64,000 nt of DNA from Marasmius tenuissimus. Its lineage: Eukaryota; Basidiomycota; Agaricomycetes; Agaricales; Marasmiaceae. Both the position numbers and the translations under genes were made by a program. Below are positions 33,079-42,700 of the stretch, one piece after another. Below the pieces are notes generated by a model, which was given only the letters and a program-made list of their open reading frames with translations, made no database searches and was not told where the DNA came from. The stretch spans positions 3,720,001-3,784,000 of the forward strand of contig JAQOTA010000060.1 of the NCBI GenBank assembly GCA_029532415.1. Direction: 5' to 3'. Within the stretch, counting starts at the first letter, position 1; every line of letters begins with the position of its first letter.

Positions 33079-35993
33079 CTACAGAAACCACTCCGAAGAT
33101 TCGACCAGGTTGAACGGGTCGAAAGAATGAGATGGGTTGACACGATCGAAATCTCTGTCGATGCTGAACCCGTGAATAAATACGGCCTGATTCAGATTGC
33201 CATCGCGATTGGACGAGCATCTGCTATGAACCTCCCTTTGTGGAAAGTCCCGTAACAATTTCGACCCGAGTTTCAAGCCCTCTCCCGGTATGTACTGCAG
33301 TTCGGTCTTGTTTGCCCTCTTTTGGACCACAGCAATCTCCCAGGAGCTAGCCATTTCGACACCCGTAACAAGGAATAGTGTATCGTCGAAGTCATCCCCA
33401 AAGTGCTCTTTGGCAAACTGGTACCAGCTGCGCCAATGTTGCATCATATGCGCTTGGATAGGACGAAGTTCGTCGCATTCTAAGTGCCGTCCTCCTTCAG
33501 GGAGTGACAGAACAGTACCTATCTCCCCCTCGAAGCTGATTCTTCTACTATGTCCTGGTATATCTTCACCCGAATCGTTGCCTCTGGCAGAAAAAATCGT
33601 TCACTCATCATTAGGTCAGTCCGATATTAGAGGTCGTACTCACGGAGTGATAGCGTCGTCTGAGAAAATGTTCCGCAGACTCGTGCCTGGACCACATAGC
33701 AGCATACCCCGTTCAAAACCCAGGGAATGCACTGTCACAGATCTCCAGAGGTCCAGAGGTTCGTCGAAGTCATAAGGAACACCATACTCGTTGATAGGGT
33801 CGTCCACTCCGCGTGAGATGTTGAATAAGAAGTCAAAGCGACCTTCTCCTGTTATAACACCCACGTCACCGATTCGTATCCCATCTTTCTTATAGCAATC
33901 GGGCAGTACAGCGTTCGGCTCTGGATGCCAAAGGGCATGGCCCGAATGACGAGAGGAAAGTTGATCCGCGTATACCTTGCTGATATGTCGAACATGATTA
34001 GGCATGCGCACGGGGGGATAACGGTGATGGGCTGTCAAAGGGATAAAATGAGATAAAGACCCATAAGGTCCCCAGGGGGCTTTTTCAGTCACATGTAACC
34101 CACCTGTAATGGACAGCCCTTCAACGCCGGGAATATAGCTGGCCGAAGGTGCCTGTCCTCGGTCGAGAGCTTCCGAGCTCCCAGCCACAGACTCGGGCTC
34201 TCGAGCGAGCTCTACAAGCCAAAAATCATCACTGGTTAGACGCGAGAGGCTCTGGGGCCTTGGATGTGCTATGTTCCCAGTAGCCGCCTTGTCGTCAGAT
34301 CGAATCTAGGGGATTGTAAGCAAGAGTGGCTGGAAGGTAAGGAAATGTGTATTACTTCTATGCTGTCTATATCATGAATGGAAGGTGTATTACTTCGTTC
34401 CGACAGTAGACGATGGATCACGGCAGTATCAATGGGGGGGCACTTGACATCAATCCATACCTGAGCGTGGCTAAAATCAAGTGCAGATCCTGTTCGTACG
34501 GCAGCTCCTGTCTTTGGATTCTTCAATTCACCTATACGCGCAAGTACATCCCCCACAGAAGGTCGAAGTTGTTGGTCATGCTGCCAGCATGACACCATGA
34601 TCCCCCATATCGGGTCAGTGAGCTCCCTAGCCTCTTCTGGGCGGTCTGGACGCTCCTCGCGATTCACAACTGCATCAAAGACGGCCATGTCGTGGAGCTT
34701 GTAGAATGGTTGTTTTCCAGTGAAGATCTGGAGAGTTGTGCCTATTTAGGAGGGAGCCGCGCCATAGAGTTATACGGAAAACGCACTTCATAGCAGACGC
34801 CAGCATAGGCGTAGATATCGCTCCTCTCTGATGTACGACAGGGTGGGTTCGATTTCAAAAGCTCTGGTGAGAGCCAGCGTATTGTTCCCTTCGCACCAGT
34901 CGTGGAGTTGAACAGCCCAGGTGTATGGGTTTCTGCAACGCGCGATAGTCCGAAATCTCCGATAAGTGCCCTTTCATCTGCGTTTATTAAAACGTTTAGC
35001 TGGGCGGTAAAAATCAGGACAGAAGAAATGTAGAGATGTCAACAATTTACATACACCTTTTAAGTCCCCATGGATGATTCCATTGCTATGCAGATACGAG
35101 AGACCTGCAGCAACGTCGTAAGCCTAGGTGCGAGAGGTTAGAGAGTAACCCAGGAGGAAGATGACCGGTGGAAGTAGCCATACCAGCAATAAACGATTAA
35201 CGTCAGCGTTCTGCTTTTGGGCCCTCTTGAGATAGCGCGTCAAATCGCCTCGATCCATCCACGGCGAGATCAAGCATAGTTGACTGGGGGCCTCGTCGTC
35301 AAGGTAGTACACCCCTATGAATGGTAAGAGATTGGGATGGTTCAACTGCCTCCATACGATAGCTTCACGTATGTATCCCTGCCATAGTTGTAAGCATTTT
35401 TTCGGATCCGGGGGCGTGTGTAGGGATTCGCACCTTTATCAACCTTTCTGCATCAGAATCCTCGGTATCCTCAAAGATTCTCGGTAACTTCAAGCAGACC
35501 ATCTGCTCCCCCAATTTCTCCTTGTAAACATCTCCAAAACCACCACCCCCGACTGGGCGCCCTGAGGGCCTCTTCACATCCTTGACGACAAGGCATTGTG
35601 GATAAAGGCCAGAATGCTGTGATAGACGCAACATCATCTTCAGCGTCGAAGACTGTAGTTCGGACGTCGCGGATCGTTCTGCAAGCTGAAGTTCGGTTCA
35701 GTGACCAGCCGCATTGGGCAGTTCAGACATATTATCAATTCACTTACCACCTGTAACAAATCCAAGCATTCCTGTGCGTCGTCACCTTTGGTCTCGATGA
35801 TCTTCCGATACTTGTCTTCATCGTTGAGCACGTCCTGAACAACACGTTGTGCGTCTCGAAAACTTTCTGTCATTTCTAAATCCATAGGCAGGTCCTGATC
35901 TATGCGTTGTACATTCTTGGGATCATTCTTGGGATCATTCCTGGGTTTACTAGCCTTCCGTCTGCCACGAAAAATTGTCGCAAAATTCATCAT
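33079..35993 (-). CDS. TKL-type kinase fused to an uncharacterised basidiomycete C-terminal module
   Basis: Eight exons join in frame: 35993-35748, 35685-35434, 35378-35184, 35123-35055, 34999-34787, 34727-34356, 34305-33644 and 33583-33079, giving 837 residues. A basic N-terminus and pre-kinase helix lead to a kinase domain with GGGGFGDVY, VCLKL, a HGDLKG catalytic loop, DFGLSRV and LSPELL. It is the close paralogue of the kinase at 16.2-17.5 kb and looks active. After the kinase the frame continues through SRLTSDDFWLVELA into a second module with VYADQLS, GDVGVI and LFNISRGV. It ends in a block with HWRSWYQFA and LFLVTGVEM. This module is frequent in uncharacterised Agaricomycete proteins and has no known function. 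A 50-bp intron (34306-34355) links the two modules; if retained, the kinase would end alone at about 34269. Confidence 0.83.
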
Positions 35994-36421
35994 CAAGGGC
36001 GAAATTGGAAGGCGTCGTAGTCAAGGAGAGCTCCCTATTGCCTGCCCTCATTGATACAAGATATAAATATGTTTGAACGTGGCGTGGGGCCTGCGATGAG
36101 ATCTCAGTACTTGGGGCTAAGGAAGAGAGTGCGATTTTGGGGTTTGCCGCTCAACTGCCGGTGAGATAGCGTTTCGACCTGCCCTCAAACTCCGAGCCTC
36201 TACCTTGTACCACAAGCCACCCAGTGTCCAGTAAGCGCTGAGCGCTGAGCCACCGTGACGGAACGGCGTTCCATGGGGTACACACATGTATGAGTCGTGT
36301 ATCTGGATTATGACATGTTATGAATACACATCATCTACCAAAGTCTAGCTCCGTAAAAAAGATCATGCATCGAGACTATCGTAACATCGAAAGAAAAGTC
36401 CAACGTTCACAGTCGACGACC
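35994..36421. promoter_or_regulatory. Promoter side of the kinase-fusion gene; 3' side of the AAA gene
   Basis: An atataaatat tract at about 36059-36068 lies some 70 bp upstream of the minus-strand start at 35993 and reads as a TATA-like element on that strand. The rest has no coding signal. Confidence 0.45.
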
Positions 36422-38406
36422 TCATGAAGTGGTTACTGCATCTCCCTCAACCTTGGTCTCCACCGCAGCCTTCTCGGATGACTCCTTTTCCTTATTCCCC
36501 TCTCGCTCTTCAGCCTGCTTCCGTCTCCTCTCAGCCCTCTCCTGCCTCTTCCTCTCCTTCTCCCGCCGTTACTTCACCTCACCCTCCACCCACGCCGGCA
36601 CATGCTTAACTGCGTCCTCCGGCCTAATCTGATACACCATCAAGTACCCTTGAAGTCTAGCCATCGAGATCTCCCGTTCCGGAATCGCCTCAGCAAACTT
36701 CGCAGCGACCTTCTCGGGTTGACACTTGAACAGTCCAGGACCGGAGGTATAACGGGACTAGTGTGTCGAGCCAGTCACGCTTATGGACGGAGCGGGATCA
36801 GCGGAAGCAGGTAAGAGTGGGGAGGATTCGTTCGAGTCGGAGGTGTTGTACCCGGAGTCCGAGTCGACAGGTTTTTCGTTGTCGCTGCCGAAGGATTTCT
36901 TGGTAGATCGTTTCGTCCTCATGAGCATCGTCTTTGGGGTTGTAGAACCACTTAAACAGCTCCTTGGCCTGGTACTGACTGGTGAGTTTGAACTTGATGT
37001 AGGTTCACTTGTCCGGGCCGACAGTGTCTTTTTCGTCACGGCGAAAAGGCGACCTTCTTGAGCGCTCATGCCGTCGAGGGCGTTGAGGAGACCACTCACA
37101 CTGACACTGGAAGAGGGGAATGCGAGCATCAGCATCCATTGCGCCGACACGAACGAAAAAGACAACTCACCGACTCGATGGAGACGTAACCTTTGCTTCC
37201 TCCTTCTTCTTGTCTTTCTTCTCGTCATCTTCCTCCTCGTCCTCCTTGTCACCGAGCCTCTTCTCTTCTTCATCCGTCTCTCTCGTCAACCCATGGGTAA
37301 AGGCCGCGTCGATATCCTCCATCAACGCGACACACCGTTCGGGTAGCTCGTTGATCAACGAGTTGAGACCACTATCGTCCAGACCGATGCGGGAGAGCGA
37401 GATAATATACACGTCCAGCTCGAGTTCACCAGCAAGACTGTGAATGAGCGAGGTCTTTCCACTTCCTGGAGCACCGTACTACGCCTTGGTTTTAGTACTC
37501 GTCAAAAATTCAAGGCAAGGAGGTGACTCACCAAGAGATACCCTCGCCGGAAGGGGAATCCTCGTTCAGTGTACCACTTTTTGCTGTTCAAGAAATCTCT
37601 CGCGTCTTCGAGGATCGTATCCTTGATTCCGGGATCCAGAACAATAGACTTAAGGCTACGCTTCTCCCGTCGAGCGACTTGCCTCCAGTCGTTGGCAGAA
37701 TCGGCGGCCCAGATGCACATCTTGTCCGCTGTGACTTTCATGTAGGCTTTACGGGCCTCTTTGAGGAGTCCGGCGAGTAGTTTTGGATCTTGGGTGATTA
37801 GGCTATCAAAATCGTGAGCATTGTGGAAGTTATGGAATGAGTGACGACGTACGTCAATTGGAGCCTGCTCTCCTTGCCCCATCGACCTTGTTCCTGACTT
37901 CTGGTGATGGTAAGGTAACGTCCCTTGTACCACAGGGTGTACGTTTTGGATGGTGAGGGTATGTAGAACATCCTGCGGGAGTTCGTGGTGTCTTCGTCTT
38001 CCTCGTCGTCGAGGCCGATGGCGGTATTGTCGGTACCGTAGCTGTAGGTTTTGACTTCGACTTATCGTATCTTAGCTGGAGATTAAAATGAGTGACACAG
38101 AAAAAACTGAGATTGAGAGATCACGCACCCCAGGAAGGCTGCGTTGATAACCAGACCATTATCCATTCTAACGATTTCATATGTTAGCCAGAGCGATACT
38201 GAGATGAATTGAGACGCACGGTAGCTGTTGTCGTCCTTGTCGAACTTCGCCGACATCCAAAACGACTCGATAGTTAACTCGCAAAAGTACCACCTCCGAC
38301 AAGCCTCCAAAAGCCCTCCAATCAAGTACACCTTCAACCAGTCCCTCAACGCCGAGTATAAGAATAGGAAAGGCACAAAGACGAGAATCAGAATGCTTCC
38401 GGGCAT
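36422..38406 (-). pseudogene. BCS1-like mitochondrial AAA ATPase with damaged AAA core
   Basis: The N-terminal membrane helix (SILILVFVPFLFLY) and the following LRDWLKVYLIGG match BCS1_N proteins. Next are TYTLWYKGRYLTITR and the AAA domain with Walker A YGAPGSGKTS (near 37470) and Walker B CVALMEDIDAAF (near 37315). A long acidic/lysine insertion follows, then VSGLLNALDG. The sensor-1 ATTN and the LDPALxRPGRMD segment are then corrupted: the text reads LFAVTKK, bases are missing, and the rest (KFKLTSQYQAKELFKWFYNP) is in a different frame. The C-terminal QGYLMVYQIRPEDAV region and basic coil are still readable, with a TAA at 36569-36571. BCS1 inserts Rieske protein into complex III, but fungi have many paralogues of unknown role. 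The start at 38406 is provisional. Confidence 0.7.
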
Positions 38407-39029
38407 GCTACTCTCCAGGAAAGATCTCGAAAATGACGGTTCTCGTGTGGCATTTGTCGATGCTGAGGTAGCGTTGAGTAGCCCCTCGAGCAGTTCCGTT
38501 GCCTCCGCGAGACCTGACAAGATATTGGATGGGTAAAGCCATCAGGAACAAAAGCAATCATGAAGACCGGTGCAGCACTTGTGGTGGTGGTAGAAAAGCA
38601 TCTTAAGCAAGCGTGACAGTTGAGTTGAAAATCGACAGAAGGTTCTGGTTGAGCGGGGAAAGGGCGGGATCGGGCCCGTTGTGGCGGTACAGCTGATGCA
38701 TGTCTCCCGTTTTGGAAAGGTATCCCACGTTTTCTTGCAAGCGCTGACGCTTTTCTGAAGCTTTCCTGAACCTTTTTTCCTCTTTTTTCACCCGCATCTC
38801 CTTGTTATCGCTCAGTCCTCTGGTCATCTTTGAAACTGGAAAACCCCAAATTTTGATGCATCGAGATCTCGCTGCGGCCAATTCCGTCAGATGTCTTCCA
38901 ATCTTTCGACTGCCATTCCTTCGTCCTTTTCTCAACTCGCTGCAAATAACTCTCAGGGGTCGGGTTCAGTAAGATTATTTCTGGTGCCCCAGCAAATTGG
39001 AGCAAAAGACCCCCAAATATCTTCACCCT
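38407..39029. other. Unassigned region before the retrotransposon
   Basis: Open frames of about 100 codons occur on both strands but show no domain and overlap each other. No gene is supported. Confidence 0.4.
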
Positions 39030-39101
39030 CTCCCGATATCTTGTATCCCTCCACGCCGCGACGTGATTACTATATCTGGGTACTTTTACTGGACTTATCA
39101 C
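39030..39101 (+). pseudogene. 3' remnant of a tail-anchored family gene, split by the copia element (left part)
   Basis: This short stretch matches the sequence around and after the stop codon of copies 1 and 2, including a version of gatatcctgtagccctccc and the following tactatatctgggtact. The match is cut at 39101 by the LTR and resumes at 45472 after the element. No coding exons of this copy remain. Confidence 0.65.
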
Positions 39102-39412
39102 TGTTAAATCCGTGGACTATAATTAGATCCCGGTATATCCGAAGTCCCGGTTCATACTTCCCGCCATCATATTATGCGGGACTATTGTTCCATTTATCAT
39201 TTCTACTTATGATCATATGTACAATTTCTATTGTCGTCCTTATATGGTATTCGCTATAGTCTCTACATGTATATAAGCTTGTAGTTCTCTACATGAATCT
39301 ACAGTGTGCTTGAGCTTCTACGTCTCGCCTCTATCTCTCTAAACTCCTCTCTGGTAAGTAGTAGTATAGCTATGTTGTAGTCCTCTGCGCTAGGCGTCAT
39401 GCCGGCTCATCA
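39102..39412 (+). repeat. 5' LTR of the copia element
   Basis: 311 bp, beginning TGTTAAATCC and ending CTCATCA. Reads identical by eye to the 3' LTR. It contains a tatataagc near 39270 that may be the TATA box of the element's promoter. Confidence 0.95.
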
Positions 39413-39424
39413 GGTTATGGGCCC
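39413..39424 (+). other. Primer-binding site, half-tRNA type
   Basis: GGTTATGGGCCC starts directly after the LTR. It is complementary to the anticodon stem-loop of initiator tRNA-Met (GGGCCCATAACC), the primer type known for Drosophila copia and yeast Ty5, where an internally cut tRNA is used instead of its 3' end. Confidence 0.75.
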
Positions 39425-39709
39425 CGGTTAGCCCGACTACAATGACGAGCGCCTTAATGGCTGCTGTCAGCGACCAGCGCCCCTAGGCTGCTGTCATCGG
39501 CTAGCTAGGCTAGACCTGCATGTTGCCATCGACCTCTTAATTGAGTGCTCGATTTATGGCATTGATGTACGTCCTTCGACGACATCGGATCTCAAGGATC
39601 CAATGCTCCTCGTTGAGCATAGCGCCTTGATGGCTGCTCCCTGTGTTGATTAGACGCATGCTGATGCTGTCTTTTCTAGATCCAACACCAAACCTAACCT
39701 CTTACTACC

Positions 39710-42700
39710 ATGTTCGACGTTAAGAAATTCTTCTCCGGTCGCTTCGACGGCACTGGATTCCGCCAGACCTATAACGGCGAAATGGAAGCTGTTACCAAGG
39801 CTCAAGGCCTCTATCGTCACCTCACTGGTGCGGCTAAGAAGCCTACGTACCCGCTGGGGGAACCTATTGTTCCGACCATTACGGTCACTACTCCCCCTGG
39901 TGGAACTGCTCAGCCTGCAGCTGGAACTGACAGTGACGACGAACCTGATCGTCACCCTCCCACCGATGCTCAGATCACGGCGTACAATACTGCGCTAGAG
40001 TCATGGGAGGAAAAAGACCTCCAGCTGATGGGAATTATTCAGTTGACCTCTACGAAGGAAGTCTTTGAACCTCTCAAGGACATGGACGCTGCCAAAGCCT
40101 GGTCCACCATCGTCACCACCTATGGCAAACCAACATTGTCTGCCATCTATGGCGACTTCGTCAAGTTGGTGTCCTTCCGGCTTACCACCAGCCATCCCCA
40201 GGCTGGCATCGCCAAGTTCAAACACTACATTGAACGTCTTGCCGAGGTTGGGGTTGAACTCCCCGAGTTGATCAAAGCCCTCCTTCTCATCGCAGCTATT
40301 CCTCCCGAATGGGACGCCGCTTCCTCCAAGTCCCTTCATGACTTTGATAGGGATCCTGATAGCTCCAGCGCCCTCACCGTCGCCGACGTTCATGAAGCCA
40401 TCATGATCGAATATGAGCGCCAGAACCCTCAGCTTGCCAACCGCCTCTCTGCGGTCAAGCGTGCTGGTAACCGCGAACCATCTTTTGGTCAGCAGCAGCG
40501 TCCGCCACAGCAACGTCAGCAGCGCGGACAGCAGCAGCGTGGCCAACAGCGTCAACCACAGCAGCAGCAGCAACGCCCTTCTTCGAACCAGAATAACGGT
40601 AAGAAGAAGAAGCAGCAGCAGCGTGGTACCCGCGGTGGTATCAACCAGCATCAGGGTCCCGGCAACGCCGGCGGTAACAACGGTGGTAACAATCGGTCGC
40701 ATGGTCACTCCCATCTGGCATCCTATGCATCCGTCGTAGCTTCCCCCGCTCCTATCCGTCCTTATTCCTCGATCACCGATCGTAGGGAACGTATCGTGTT
40801 GAACGCGGTCAATAACTCCTTACGTGCCGAGATCGCCAGCGCCCCTCCTGTTCGCACTATGGGATCACCGCCCCCAGCTCACTTCACCGGTCACTGGGAC
40901 AAGTCTTGTGACAGCACTGTCCCTCAGCCAGCTGTCAAGAAGAACCCGGCTGCTATGCAGTCCTTCACTGGCTTCAAGCCATCTCAGTCAGTATTTGATG
41001 ATGTCCATGGAGCACGTTCCCTTGCTGACAGACTTGGTGCCCCTAAGACGGCGCGGTATCTCAAACCCTTCGAACAGATTGTCACGTCCGCCACCAATCG
41101 TTCGCTCCAGGACCGCATTGAACAACCACGTGCGTCCTCGTCCAAGCGTCTTTTGGAGGATGATGAGGGATATGAGGGAGCCGGATCTCCTTCCTCTACT
41201 TCTTCTAAACGCTCTCGTAGCGCTGATCCTGATGAAGATGTAGAAATGGACTGGGGATCTGACGACGGTATGGAAGACATGACCTCTCTATTCGGTAATG
41301 ATGTTGACAACGATATTGCCGAAGCTGCAGGGGTTGAGGACGTCCCGGATGACGTCTCTCTTGGATCGTTCCATGATGACAGGCAAGTACCATACCTTGA
41401 CCTGCTTTCCCAAGCTGATGCAAACCTACAGCGCTGCTCTCAACTAGTTGGTATCAGTAGTGCGCGCGGTAGTCGTAGTGATCTGGTATCACTTGTAAAT
41501 TTTTGCAATGCTATTTCGACCCACTTTGTGGGATGTACTCAATGTAAGGGAAAGAAAAGTGTGAACAACGCACAGGGTTGGCTCCTTGATTCTGGTGCCT
41601 CCTCTCATTTCACGAATGATTTGAATGATTTCGCTGAATATGAATCGCTTGATGGTCCTATCGTAAATACTGCGAATAAAGGCAACCCTATACAGATCAA
41701 GGGTAAAGGCACTGTCTTCATTAAGCACAACGTTGAAGGACATGACGGGAAACTTGCAGAGCGCGTTTCGCGTCTCTACCCTGTCTATTACATACCTCAA
41801 TTGGACATACGTCTACTATCAATGGGAGAGTTCCTTCAAGATGGTTTATCAATTCGTGGAAACGCGAAGAAGTTAGCCTTCTACTCATCACAGCGACGAC
41901 AATCGCTTGTTTCCTACCCTCATATGCCTGGTCAAACCATTTATTGGGTTCACTCGCGGAAAGCATCTGCTGAGTCTTTAATGGCCAAGTCGGTCGTTTA
42001 TAACGTCGACTACGATATTGAGCACAGACGCTTTGGGCATCCATCGGATAAAGCCCTAAATAAAGCTCGGAAACATACGCAAGGTTTCCCACTTGACATT
42101 AAAATGCCTACTAAGAAGACACCTCTGTGTCGTGGTTGTGCTGAAGGCAAGATGCATGAAAAATCGTTCCCCAACTCTACTACTAGAGCTTCGAAACCGT
42201 TTGAGCGTATACATTCGGATCTGAAGTCGTACCCGGCTGAATCGTATCACCGGTACAAGTACTACATCTCTTTTCTCGATGACTGCACGTCCTACGTTTG
42301 GACCTCCAAACTCAAGACGAAAGATGAGGCAGTACCCGCTTTAAGGGACTTCCTTACTATGGTCAAGACGCAATTTAATGCTGTTGTCAAGACCTGGATG
42401 TCCGATGAAGGGGGAGAGTACAAAGGAGATAAGTTCGATGCAGTACTGAAAGAGTATGGGATCCAAAGGGATCAAAGCATACCGTATACACCACAACAAA
42501 ACGGTCGTGCTGAACGATTCAACAGGACTATTCATGAGAAGGCTGAAGCTCTTCGCTTTGAAGCTTGCATGCCTCAGTCCTGGTGGGAATTCTGCCATGT
42601 GCACGCCGTCCACCTCTACAATCGCACTCCTGTGCAACGTTTGAGCTGGCGAACTCCGTTCGAAATGCTTTACGGCGAAGCACCTGATGTTTCACATCTC

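Noticed and set aside
33290..33775. 161-codon plus-strand frame
   Set aside because: Antisense to the last two exons of the kinase-fusion gene, which carry conserved protein blocks.
36758..37273. 171-codon minus-strand frame with a very basic start
   Set aside because: Only its middle (SGLLNALDGMSAQEG) is real BCS1 sequence; the start is intron and the end is the shifted frame beyond the lesion.
40490..40630. CAG-rich tract as a possible microsatellite expansion
   Set aside because: It is the Gln/Arg-rich linker of gag, imperfect and interrupted; nothing suggests an unstable repeat.
40001..40714. 237-codon open frame on the minus strand, Leu/Val/Thr-rich
   Set aside because: It lies entirely antisense to the gag part of the copia polyprotein; its composition is the complement of the Gln-rich and Pro-rich coding sequence.
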